Source: Bacillota bacterium
GTDB taxonomy: Bacteria > Bacillota > Clostridia > Oscillospirales > Oscillospiraceae
Assembly (NCBI GenBank): GCA_022784505.1
Contig: JALFUQ010000085.1
Span: 1 to 50,896 of the forward strand
Length of the DNA: 50,896 bases
Direction of reading: 5' to 3'
In this document: piece after piece, positions 18,911 to 26,230 of the stretch
Position numbering within the stretch: the first letter of the stretch is position 1
Layout: every line of letters starts with the position of its first letter
Made by a program: the position numbers and the translations under genes
The notes under the pieces: generated by a model
What the model saw: only the letters and a program-made list of their open reading frames with translations
What the model was told of the DNA's origin: nothing
Database searches by the model: none

Positions 18911-19478
18911 ATTCGGTTAAAACTAAGCTCACCGCAACATCTGTAGGTTCGGTCGGGATAGTGTCCTCGAGCATCCGCTTTCTGCAAAGGCAGACGGTAA
19001 AGCAATCATGACCTGCAAGATAGCGGTCATAGTACCCCGCGCCATGGCCCAACCTATTGCCCAGTGTGTCGCAGCACAGGGCCGGCACTATCATGATATC
19101 ACCCGTTTGAGGTGCAAGCTCCGGCGCATTGGGCGTAGGCTCCGGGATACCGAATTTGCCGGGTCTCAGCTCACACATATCCGAAATGAGCCTGAAGCTC
19201 ATTTTGCCGCCATCTTCGCACATAGGAAGCGCGACAGGCTTTCCGGCGGCGAGCGCATGGGCTATTATTCCCCGTGTTCCGACCTCACTGCCGACGCTGA
19301 AATACACAAACACTCGCTTTGCCGCAATGTACTCCGGCAGGCTTAGAAGTCTTGCCTCGATAGCTGCATCGCTCTGCGCTATATATTCCTGCGGCAGAGC
19401 CTCAAGCTCGCTGCACTTTTTGGCTCTTAAAGTCTTCTTGTCACAGTGCGGCTTTAATAATGGAATAGATTTCCTCAT
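18909..19478 (-). CDS. fthC: 5-formyltetrahydrofolate cyclo-ligase
   Basis: The enzyme converts 5-formyl-THF to 5,10-methenyl-THF with ATP. The 189-residue protein has VFVYFSVGSEVGTRGII (about residue 55), the MCEDGGKMSFRLI segment, FGIPEPTP, and the signature LGNRLGHGAGYYDRYL (about 135-150). The start is set at 19478, an ATG preceded by GAGG. It overlaps the tmk end by 38 bases. The frame is open a little further upstream and the exact start is uncertain, because typical family members begin nearer the KKTLRAKK segment. Last gene of the cobB-tagA-tmk-fthC operon. Confidence 0.9.
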   Translation of the reverse strand: MRKSIPLLKPHCDKKTLRAKKCSELEALPQEYIAQSDAAIEARLLSLPEYIAAKRVFVYFSVGSEVGTRGIIAHALAAGKPVALPMCEDGGKMSFRLISDMCELRPGKFGIPEPTPNAPELAPQTGDIMIVPALCCDTLGNRLGHGAGYYDRYLAGHDCFTVCLCRKRMLEDTIPTEPTDVAVSLVLTE

Positions 19479-20109
19479 GCTTATCCTCAATACTGCGCTC
19501 AACACCGTCTTTTTTATACGCTATCCTTGTCCAGCCGTAGTAGTCGGCGGCCTTGTCGGCCACACGCAGGCAGTTTTCGAGGTATTTGATGTCCTTTTCG
19601 TGGATATCGGCGCTGGTGTTGGTCTTTTCCTGACGGTGGTGCATCCTTGCCAGCGAGGTCTCAATATCGACATCAAGGTAGATGACAAGATCAGGCACAG
19701 GAAGCTCCATCTTCACATGCTCAAGGTCATAAAGCCATTTAAAGAACTCGCCCAGCTCCTCATCCGGCAGCTTTGCGCCCTGATGCACGGCGTTAGAAGT
19801 CGTGTATCTGTCGGAAAGGATAAATCCTCCTGCCCTATATATCTTGCCCCAATCCTTGCGATATGAGGCAAAGCGGTCGACAGCATAAAAAGTTGAGGCC
19901 GTGTAGGCGTTGACATCCGCCGGATTATCGCCGAACTCGCCGCCGAGGTACATCCTTATAAGCGCCGAACTTTCGTTATCGTATCTGGGGAAAACAATGT
20001 GATTATACTCTATCCCCTCGTTTTCCAGTCGTTGGCACACACGCTTATAGTGAGCGGATTTGCCGCTGCCGTCTATGCCCTCAAAAACTATGAGCTTCCC
20101 TTTTTCCAT
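19441..20109 (-). CDS. tmk: Thymidylate kinase
   Basis: Tmk phosphorylates dTMP to dTDP. The 222-residue protein begins MEKGKLIVFEGIDGSGKSAH (P-loop at residues 11-18). It has the nucleotide-binding DR of AVDRFAS, the ILSDRYTTSNAVHQG segment (about 97-111) and a lid region with HHRQEKTNTSADIHE. The start at 20109 overlaps the tagA stop (TGATG) and has AGGA 8 bases before. A longer frame of nine codons lies inside tagA without a ribosome site. Confidence 0.94.
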   Translation of the reverse strand: MEKGKLIVFEGIDGSGKSAHYKRVCQRLENEGIEYNHIVFPRYDNESSALIRMYLGGEFGDNPADVNAYTASTFYAVDRFASYRKDWGKIYRAGGFILSDRYTTSNAVHQGAKLPDEELGEFFKWLYDLEHVKMELPVPDLVIYLDVDIETSLARMHHRQEKTNTSADIHEKDIKYLENCLRVADKAADYYGWTRIAYKKDGVERSIEDKHEEIYSIIKAAL

Positions 20110-20834
20110 CACTTTATTCCTAATCTCTTCCGCCAAGCCTTGAAAATGAACTGCGGAAGTTTTTTTATCTTTTTAAACCGCTTAGGCTCTGCAAAGCAGC
20201 GGTAAAGCCACTCTAAATTCAGCTTCTGCCATACTATCGGCGCCCGCCTTACCTGACCGGAGAATACATCGAGTGTGCCGCCAAGGCCGGCCATGAGCCC
20301 CACGTCGAGCTTGCCAGCGTACTTTGCCATCCATTTTTCCTGCTTCGGAACGCCGAGGCAGACCATGACAAAGTCCGGCTTTGCGGCATTTATCTTTGAA
20401 ACGACCGTGGCATCGTTGCTGCCGTAGCCGTCGTTCGTACCGCAGACTTTAAGTCCCGGGAAGAGCTTTTTCATGCGCTCGGCCGCCCTTTCGGCAATGC
20501 CGGGGCGTGCCCCGAACAGAAACACCGAGCCGCCGTCCTGTGCAAGGCGCTTTAGTATCTCAGTCGCAGCGTCGATACCCGGTAAATGCTCCTTGAGCGG
20601 CGTTTTGAGTATCCTCGCCGCCTGCATAACGCCGGTGCCGTCGGGGATGACGAGGTCGGCGTTTTCGATCGCCTCTGCAACCTCGGGATCATCCCACGCA
20701 GCCATGACTATCTCAGGATTAGGGGTCACCATATATGCGCAGCGGTGCTCCAAAACGAGCGACAGCGCACGGTCGACTGCTTCTTTCATTGTCAGGTCGT
20801 CGATGCCGACTCCCAGAACATCTACTCTGTTCAA
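20109..20834 (-). CDS. WecG/TagA/CpsF family glycosyltransferase
   Basis: The 241-residue GT26 enzyme resembles TagA, which adds N-acetylmannosamine to undecaprenyl-linked GlcNAc in wall teichoic acid assembly. It has VLGVGIDDLTMKEAVDRAL at the N-terminus, MVTPNPEIVMAAWDDPE (about 35-51), VIPDGTGVMQAA, VFLFGARPGIAERAAE, and KPDFVMVCLGVPKQEKWM then FSGQVRRAPIVWQKLNLEWL. The basic C-terminus of about 45 residues is the part needed for membrane association. No other teichoic acid genes are nearby. ATGA overlap with the Sir2 gene upstream. Confidence 0.92.
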   Translation of the reverse strand: MNRVDVLGVGIDDLTMKEAVDRALSLVLEHRCAYMVTPNPEIVMAAWDDPEVAEAIENADLVIPDGTGVMQAARILKTPLKEHLPGIDAATEILKRLAQDGGSVFLFGARPGIAERAAERMKKLFPGLKVCGTNDGYGSNDATVVSKINAAKPDFVMVCLGVPKQEKWMAKYAGKLDVGLMAGLGGTLDVFSGQVRRAPIVWQKLNLEWLYRCFAEPKRFKKIKKLPQFIFKAWRKRLGIK

Positions 20835-21547
20835 ATTTGGCTGAACACCTTTCCTATTTTTTCATGGATAACGAGATCGGCTTCACTATCATACGGGGTG
20901 CTGCTGAGGTTGACGAGCGCAAGCTTATTTCCACGGTAATAATTTATAAGCCCCGCGGCCGGATACACATTCAGGGAGGTTCCGCCTATGATAAGCACCT
21001 CAGCCTCGGATATGCATTTAATTGCCTCGCTTACTACCCTATCGTCAAGCGGCTCTTCATAAAGCACGATATCCGGCCTTATGACGCCGCCGCATATGCA
21101 TCTGGGAACGCCCTCGCCGTGATTCATCTTGTCGGCGGGGTAGGGTCTATGGCAGGCCGAGCAGTAGCTTCTCAATATGCTGCCGTGCAGCTCCAAAACC
21201 TTCTTGCTGCCTGCCGCCTGATGAAGTCCGTCGATATTCTGTGTGACGACTGCCCTGAGCTTTCCCTGGTGCTCAAGCTCGGCGAGCTTTAAGTGCGCCG
21301 CATTGGGCTTAACGCCCTCAACAACGAGCTTTTCCCTGTGGAACTTGTAGTATTCCTCAGGGTATCTCGTAAAAAATGTGTGGCTCAGGATCGTCTCGGG
21401 AGGGTATTTATACTTTTGATTGTACAGGCCGTCGACACTGCGGAAGTCGGGTATTCCGCTTTCGGTGGACACGCCCGCCCCGCCGAAAAACACGACATTG
21501 TCGCTTTCGTCTATCCACTTTTTAAGCTGCAAGATTTTCTCGTCCAT
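20831..21547 (-). CDS. cobB: NAD-dependent protein deacylase (sirtuin)
   Basis: The 238-residue Sir2 family protein removes acyl groups from lysines using NAD. It shows GGAGVSTESGIPDFRS (residues about 21-36), the TQNIDGLHQAAG loop (about 98-109), catalytic His in VLELHGSI, a zinc site with CSAC and CICGG, and the GGTSLNVYPAAGLI NAD segment (about 190). All hallmark residues are present. First gene of the cobB-tagA-tmk-fthC operon, with a strong promoter at 21581-21609. Confidence 0.95.
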   Translation of the reverse strand: MDEKILQLKKWIDESDNVVFFGGAGVSTESGIPDFRSVDGLYNQKYKYPPETILSHTFFTRYPEEYYKFHREKLVVEGVKPNAAHLKLAELEHQGKLRAVVTQNIDGLHQAAGSKKVLELHGSILRSYCSACHRPYPADKMNHGEGVPRCICGGVIRPDIVLYEEPLDDRVVSEAIKCISEAEVLIIGGTSLNVYPAAGLINYYRGNKLALVNLSSTPYDSEADLVIHEKIGKVFSQI

Positions 21548-21580
21548 TTTCAGCCACTTCTTTTCCTATTTTATCTGTTT

Positions 21581-21609
21581 ATTATACTACACATAGATAT
21601 TCTAAGCAA
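21581..21609 (-). promoter_or_regulatory. Sigma-A promoter for the cobB operon
   Basis: On the minus strand the sequence reads TTGCTT, a 17-base spacer, then TATAAT. The -35 overlaps the stop of the HAD gene. It lies 34 bases upstream of the sirtuin start. Confidence 0.75.
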
Positions 21610-22420
21610 GTAAATATTCGTCGATAATTTGCGCCACGGGGTCATTATTGCAGTCGGTCGTAATGATATCTGCCACGGTCTTGACCCGCTCTGTCGCATT
21701 TGCAGTCGCTGCACTGAGCCCGCAAAACGCCAGCATCTGCTCGTCGTTTTCAGAGTCGCCGACGGCAATGCATTCACTCGGCTCAATATTGAGCCTCGCG
21801 CACAGTACTTTTAGTCCCTCAGCCTTACTCACGCCGCTTGCGTTTATCTCAAGCGAGGCGTCCGTTACGCAGGTGAATGTCACGGGCAGCTCACGCAGCT
21901 TTTCCAGCACCTCGGCAGCCTCGTAGTCGTTTGCGAAAAAGAGGTTAAGCTTCTCGACAGGCTCGGGGTGTTCCATGTACATCGCAAAGACATCGTCGAC
22001 GATGTTCATACACTTGCGGTAAATTGGCTCATAGGCGCTGAAGCCGAAGTCTGCACAGTTATCCACACACCAGCGGCTGCTGTAGCTTTTATCATCCATG
22101 AAGATGACAGGCATGACATAGCGCCCGCTCGCCTGCGCAATGATGTATTTCACCGTCTCGGGGTCGATGGTCTTGTGGAGGAGCTTCTCCCCTGTCTCAA
22201 GGTCTAAAACCGACGCTCCGCTTGCTGTCACGGCGTAGCGCATACCGTGAACCATGTCGATATAGGACTTAACGAGGCTGATGCTGCGGCCTGTTGAAAA
22301 CAGAACCGTTTTTCCGCTTGCTATGGCTCGCTCCATCGCCATGACGGTGCGCTCACCGAGATTTTTGTTATCGTCCAATGCCGTGCCGTCCATGTCGGTT
22401 GCAAGCAGCTTATATTCCAT
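21602..22420 (-). CDS. Cof-type HAD-IIB family sugar phosphatase-like hydrolase
   Basis: The 272-residue HAD protein has motif I LLATDMDGTALDD (nucleophile Asp at about residue 9), motif II FSTGRS (about 40), a C2B cap (about 85-190), motif III Lys in VSKAEGLKVL, and motif IV VGDSENDEQML (about 220). Such proteins dephosphorylate sugar phosphates or FMN/PLP; the substrate is not predictable. The start is the second ATG (22420), 8 bases after GGAGGT. The ribosome site lies inside the last codons of the upstream glycosylase gene. Confidence 0.9.
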   Translation of the reverse strand: MEYKLLATDMDGTALDDNKNLGERTVMAMERAIASGKTVLFSTGRSISLVKSYIDMVHGMRYAVTASGASVLDLETGEKLLHKTIDPETVKYIIAQASGRYVMPVIFMDDKSYSSRWCVDNCADFGFSAYEPIYRKCMNIVDDVFAMYMEHPEPVEKLNLFFANDYEAAEVLEKLRELPVTFTCVTDASLEINASGVSKAEGLKVLCARLNIEPSECIAVGDSENDEQMLAFCGLSAATANATERVKTVADIITTDCNNDPVAQIIDEYLLA

Positions 22421-22422
22421 GA

Positions 22423-23226
22423 TCATTTACCTCCGCTTCTTGCGTAATAAAAAATGTACTGCTGGGCAAGTCCCGCATATGCACCGAGACTCGTCGGGTC
22501 AAAATCCGCCGGAAAATGCTCCTTGAGCGCACGCTTCATCCAAACGTCTATAGGAAACGCCTCCATGTGGTAAAGTCCAAAGAGCACCACGCAGTTTGCG
22601 ACCTTTTCGCCTACACCCCGTATCTGCCGCAGGGTCTTTATCGCCTCGCGGTAGTCGCAGGTTTTGAGCGCATCGAGATTAATTTCGCCGTTTGTTACGG
22701 CTCGGGCGGCAGCGATGATATACTCGGCTCTGTAGCCGGACCTTATCCCCGCAAGGTCTGACGGCTCAAGCGCTGCAAGCCGCTCGGCAGTCGGAAAAGT
22801 ATAAAAGCTTACGCCGTTTGCTTTGCACTCATCGCCGAAAAGCTCGCACAAGCGCTCAACGATGCCTTTTATGCGGGTGATATTGTTGCACTGGGAGATG
22901 ATAAACGAGCACAGCGCCTCCCAGCTATCCTGCCGCAGGATGCGTATGCCCATGCCATAGTCGACGCACGCGTGCAGATAGTCGCCCGTAAAATCGGCGC
23001 TCACGGCGGCATAGTCGGTGGCAAGGTCAAAGTAGTCTGACCACATTTCAGCCGGCGCGTCAGATGTTATGTAAACTATGCCGTCTAACGCCTCGACCTC
23101 GGCAAGGTACTTGCCTACAACGCCGGTGTACACGCCCTTGTCATTGCGGTTCCAGCGAAAGCACTGGCCGCATTCAAAGGTTTTTTCGATATCAAGGCTT
23201 TTTGCGTCACACAGTTTGAGCTTCAT
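22423..23226 (-). CDS. ogg: OGG1-type 8-oxoguanine DNA glycosylase/AP lyase
   Basis: The 267-residue protein has the OGG N-terminal domain (LDIEKTFECGQCFRWNRND, about 10-30) and an HhH-GPD domain. QDSWEALCSFIISQCNNI lies at about 100-117, and the helix-hairpin-helix IRGVGEKVANCVVLFG and FPIDVWMKR at about 205-235 carry the catalytic Lys (in GEKVA) and Asp (in PIDVW). It should excise 8-oxoguanine and nick the AP site. The start is ATG 23226, 6 bases after GAGGTG; an in-frame TTG four codons upstream is less likely. Co-transcribed with the HAD gene. Confidence 0.92.
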   Translation of the reverse strand: MKLKLCDAKSLDIEKTFECGQCFRWNRNDKGVYTGVVGKYLAEVEALDGIVYITSDAPAEMWSDYFDLATDYAAVSADFTGDYLHACVDYGMGIRILRQDSWEALCSFIISQCNNITRIKGIVERLCELFGDECKANGVSFYTFPTAERLAALEPSDLAGIRSGYRAEYIIAAARAVTNGEINLDALKTCDYREAIKTLRQIRGVGEKVANCVVLFGLYHMEAFPIDVWMKRALKEHFPADFDPTSLGAYAGLAQQYIFYYARSGGK

Positions 23227-23253
23227 TTCGCACCTCAAAATTTTGATGTGACC

Positions 23254-23282
23254 ATTATAATATATCCACCTTAGTTTTTCAA
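23254..23282 (-). promoter_or_regulatory. Sigma-A promoter for ogg-HAD
   Basis: On the minus strand the sequence reads TTGAAA, a 17-base spacer, then TATAAT, 27 bases upstream of the ogg start. Confidence 0.8.
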
Positions 23283-23286
23283 TCGC

Positions 23287-23315
23287 TTGCGTATCGCGGA
23301 GATATGTGCGATAAT
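23287..23315 (+). promoter_or_regulatory. Sigma-A promoter for the CoA-transferase operon
   Basis: TTGCGT, a 17-base spacer and GATAAT lie 28 bases upstream of the ATG at 23344. It is back-to-back with the ogg promoter. Confidence 0.65.
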
Positions 23316-23343
23316 ATGGCTATCATACCGTAGGAGTATTATT

Positions 23344-24678
23344 ATGGACTATTTGAGCGAATACAGGTCTAAGCTGCGCACGGCGCAGGAGGCAGTTAAG
23401 TGCGTCAAAAGCGGCGACTGGGTCGAGTACACGACAAATAATGGTTACCCGCCCGCGCTTGATAAGGCGCTTTCAGAAAGGCGGGACGAGCTGAGAAATG
23501 TCAAGATAAGGGGCGACCTGCTATTTGGACCCATCCATGTTGTCGAGTGCGACCCGACGCTTGAGCATTTTGTGTACAACACATGGCACTGCTCGGGCTA
23601 CGAACGCAGGCTCTGCGACCAGGGTCGGGCGTTTTTTATACCGATGGTGTTCAGAAATCTCGGCTGGTACTACAAGAACTTCCTTGAGGCAGATGTGTGC
23701 ATGGTGACCGTTTCGCCTATGGACAAGCACGGATATTTTAACTTTGGCGGCTCCATCGGCGTTTCAAAATGCATCGCCGACAAGAGCAAGATAGTCATTG
23801 TCGAGGTCAACGAGAACATGCCCCGCATACTCGGCGGCTTCGGCGAGGCCATCCACATTTCCGAGGTCGACTACATCGTCGAAGGCGATAACCCGCCGCT
23901 GTATGAGATGAAAAATCCCGCTCCCACCGAGGAGGATAAGCGTATTGCGTCGTACATTCTGCCGCACATCATTGACGGTGCGACCGTGCAGCTCGGCATC
24001 GGCGGCATGCCGAACGCGCTGGGTGAGCTTATAGCAAAGTCCGACCTCAAGGATCTCGGCATGCACACAGAGCTTTGCTCGGACGGGTATCTTGAGATGT
24101 TTAAGCAAGGCAAGCTAACGAACCGCAGAAAGACGATAAATCAGAACAAGGGCGTGGTAGGCATTACCATCGGCAGCCGTGAGCTGTATGACTGGGTGGA
24201 CGACAATCCCGGGGTCATGGGCTATCCCCTTTCGTATGTCAATGACCCGCAGGTCATTGCGCAGCACGACAATATGATATCCATAAACGGATGCCTCACC
24301 GCCGATCTTTACGGACAGGTATGCTCGGAAAGCGCCGGCACACGGCAGATAAGCGGCACGGGCGGCCAGCTTGATTTCCTGAGCGGCGCATCAATGAGCC
24401 GCGGCGGCAAGGCGTTTTTGTGCATGACGAGCACATTCAAAACTAAGTCCGGCGAACTAAAAAGCCGCATCGTGCCGACGCTCAATGGTGATATCGTAAC
24501 AAGCCCAAGAAGTCAGGCGTACTACATGGCGACGGAGTACGGCGTTGTGAATTTAGCGGGGCTCTCGACTTGGGAGCGTGCCGATGCGCTTATAAGCATT
24601 GCGCACCCCGACTTTCGTGATGAGCTTATAAGGGCGGCCGAGCAGCAGAGAATTTGGCTGCCGTCAAACAAGAGGTAA
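23344..24678 (+). CDS. Butyrate/4-hydroxybutyrate-type acyl-CoA:acetate CoA-transferase
   Basis: The 444-residue protein belongs to the acetyl-CoA hydrolase/transferase family. Blocks include SGDWVEYTTNNGYPP near the N-terminus, PMDKHGYFNFGGSIG (about 120), the VNENMPRILGG loop, the oxyanion loop LQLGIGGMPNALG (about 217), catalytic Glu in MHTELCSDGYLE (about 242) and ISGTGGQLDFLSGA with TEYGVVNLAGLSTWERA. Architecture and length are close to butyryl-CoA:acetate CoA-transferases of gut butyrate producers, but residues around positions 30-110 also resemble 4-hydroxybutyrate enzymes, so the acyl substrate is not settled. TAGGAG sets the start at 23344. First gene of a three-gene operon. Confidence 0.85.
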   Translation: MDYLSEYRSKLRTAQEAVKCVKSGDWVEYTTNNGYPPALDKALSERRDELRNVKIRGDLLFGPIHVVECDPTLEHFVYNTWHCSGYERRLCDQGRAFFIPMVFRNLGWYYKNFLEADVCMVTVSPMDKHGYFNFGGSIGVSKCIADKSKIVIVEVNENMPRILGGFGEAIHISEVDYIVEGDNPPLYEMKNPAPTEEDKRIASYILPHIIDGATVQLGIGGMPNALGELIAKSDLKDLGMHTELCSDGYLEMFKQGKLTNRRKTINQNKGVVGITIGSRELYDWVDDNPGVMGYPLSYVNDPQVIAQHDNMISINGCLTADLYGQVCSESAGTRQISGTGGQLDFLSGASMSRGGKAFLCMTSTFKTKSGELKSRIVPTLNGDIVTSPRSQAYYMATEYGVVNLAGLSTWERADALISIAHPDFRDELIRAAEQQRIWLPSNKR

Positions 24679-24681
24679 ACT

Positions 24682-25239
24682 ATGAATATGACTGAATTTT
24701 TGGCCGGCAGGCCGGAGAACACCTCCGAGCGTCTGCCCAAGGAGCAGCGCTGCTATGAGCTGCTTGACAGGCTCGGCATCGAATACGGCCGAGTTGACCA
24801 CGAGCACGCCGACACCATCGAGGCATGCCACGAGATAGAGAAAACACTCTGCGCATCCATTTGCAAGAACCTGTTTCTCACGAACCGCCAGCAGACCGAT
24901 TTTTATCTGCTGCTCATGCCGGGCGACAAGCCGTTTAAGACGAAGATTTTGTCTAAGCAGATAGGCTCTGCCCGTCTGAGCTTCGGCAGTGCCGAGCATA
25001 TGGAGAAGTATCTTGACATCACCCCGGGCTCGGTGAGTGTGCTCGGACTCATGAACGACGCAGAGAACCATGTCAAGCTTTTGATCGATGCAGACCTTTT
25101 AAAGGACGAGTTTATCGGCTGCCATCCGTGCATCAACACCTCCACGCTGAGATTTAAAATGTCCGACATGACAGGCAAGCTTCTACCCGCCGTCCGGCAT
25201 GAAATGACGGTCGTGGAGCTGCCGTGGGAGGTTGAGTGA
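24682..25239 (+). CDS. PrdX/ProXp-type prolyl-tRNA editing protein
   Basis: The 185-residue protein has the YbaK/ProRS INS-like editing fold: LLDRLGIEYGRVDHEHADTI (about 27-46), a lysine in ASICKNLFLTN (about 60) at the position of the conserved editing Lys, FYLLLMPGDKPFKTK, and the GSVSVLGLMNDAENHVKLLI loop (about 112-131). Homologues deacylate Ala-tRNA-Pro and are known as PrdX in Clostridia. It starts 3 bases after the CoA-transferase stop; its stop overlaps the next start (TGATG). No proline reductase genes are visible nearby. Confidence 0.86.
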   Translation: MNMTEFLAGRPENTSERLPKEQRCYELLDRLGIEYGRVDHEHADTIEACHEIEKTLCASICKNLFLTNRQQTDFYLLLMPGDKPFKTKILSKQIGSARLSFGSAEHMEKYLDITPGSVSVLGLMNDAENHVKLLIDADLLKDEFIGCHPCINTSTLRFKMSDMTGKLLPAVRHEMTVVELPWEVE

Positions 25240-25895
25240 TGAAGATAGGCATTTTGTGCGCCTGCGCGCCGGAGTTTGAGCCGTACAGGGCTGCACTCGG
25301 CGGTGCTACCCGCACCGTGTGCGGCGCAACGGTCATCGAGGGCGCACTTTCCGGTAAGGATGTAGCCGTGCTTTTTTGCGGAATTGGCAAAGTTAACGCC
25401 GCAATCGGTACATCTACGCTCGTTCGCAGCTTAAACTGCAAGCGGGTCATAATGTCCGGCGCTGCCGGAGCTATCGCGAAGGGGCTTCACATCGGTGACT
25501 GCGTCATGGTGTCAGACTGCATCTATCATGACCTTGACCCGCAGCTTATATGTGACTACCATCCCGAAGGTATCGACCCCGATTTTAAGTGCGCAGACGA
25601 TATCGTCAAAATCGGCAGAGCCGCCGGTATGCACTGCGGCAGAACGGTCACGGGCGATGTGTTCATCGCAGATGACGGCCGTGAGAGCATTATTGAGCGC
25701 TTTGACCCCCTGTGCTGCGACATGGAGACCGCCGCTGCTGCGCACGCCTGCTTTTTGCTCAATGTTCCGTTTAACTGCATCCGTGCAATATCCGACACCG
25801 AGGACGAAGCCGGTCTCGGCAGCTTTGAAAAGAACGTCCGCTTCGCCGCCGAAAAAGCCTTTGACGGCGTATGCATTGTGTTGAGTGAGCTGTAA
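25239..25895 (+). CDS. MTA/SAH nucleosidase family protein (Pfs/MTAN-like)
   Basis: The 218-residue phosphorylase-superfamily protein fits 5'-methylthioadenosine/S-adenosylhomocysteine nucleosidase. It has IGILCACAPEFEPY (Glu as in the MTAN N-terminal acid), VIMSGAAGAIAKGLHIGD (about 70-87), and CCDMETAAAAHACFLLNVPF then RAISDTED (about 163-190), carrying the ribose-binding ME and the catalytic Asp. It would hydrolyse SAH or MTA to adenine. The start is ATG 25239 with GGGAGG 6 bases upstream. The N-terminal EFEPY differs from the usual EEE pattern, so a related nucleosidase is possible. A strong terminator follows. Confidence 0.85.
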   Translation: MKIGILCACAPEFEPYRAALGGATRTVCGATVIEGALSGKDVAVLFCGIGKVNAAIGTSTLVRSLNCKRVIMSGAAGAIAKGLHIGDCVMVSDCIYHDLDPQLICDYHPEGIDPDFKCADDIVKIGRAAGMHCGRTVTGDVFIADDGRESIIERFDPLCCDMETAAAAHACFLLNVPFNCIRAISDTEDEAGLGSFEKNVRFAAEKAFDGVCIVLSEL

Positions 25896-25904
25896 GCCAT
25901 ATAA

Positions 25905-25936
25905 AAAAATCCCGTACCGACAGGTACGGGATTTTT
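25905..25936. terminator. Bidirectional terminator between the nucleosidase gene and rpsU
   Basis: CCCGTACC-GACA-GGTACGGG is a perfect 8-bp stem extended by A/T pairs, with A-run and T-run on either side. It ends the plus-strand operon and the convergent rpsU transcript. Confidence 0.93.
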
Positions 25937-25943
25937 CATAAGA

Positions 25944-26129
25944 TCAATAATATCTCTTGTTCTTGTTCTTGCGTGCTGCTTCGCTCTTCTTGCGGCGCTT
26001 TACGCTGGGGCTCTGGTAGTACTCCTTCTTTCTGAGGTCGGCCAGAACGCCTGCCTTTGCGCAACTGCGCTTAAATCTCTTAAGAGCATTGTCCAGAGAT
26101 TCATTTTCCTTGACATAGATTTCAGACAT
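25944..26129 (-). CDS. rpsU: 30S ribosomal protein S21
   Basis: The 61-residue basic protein starts [20 protein letters not shown] and has the S21 core [20 protein letters not shown] followed by a Lys/Arg-rich tail. S21 helps initiation by the small subunit. GGAGGGAG precedes the ATG. A near-perfect promoter lies upstream, and it is transcribed alone. Confidence 0.98.
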   Translation of the reverse strand: MSEIYVKENESLDNALKRFKRSCAKAGVLADLRKKEYYQSPSVKRRKKSEAARKNKNKRYY

Positions 26130-26196
26130 TTATTTCACTCCCTCCATTAACGCCTTTCGACGCTTTAAGGGCCAAATTCTTGGCTTAACGAATGAT

Positions 26197-26225
26197 ATTA
26201 TACTCATTCTTGGCTGTAATGTCAA
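26197..26225 (-). promoter_or_regulatory. Consensus sigma-A promoter for rpsU
   Basis: On the minus strand the sequence reads TTGACA, a 17-base spacer, then TATAAT, both hexamers perfect. It lies just after the leuS stop and 67 bases before the rpsU start, leaving a leader with an inverted repeat around GCCAAG...TTGGC. Confidence 0.9.
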
Positions 26226-26230
26226 TAAAT

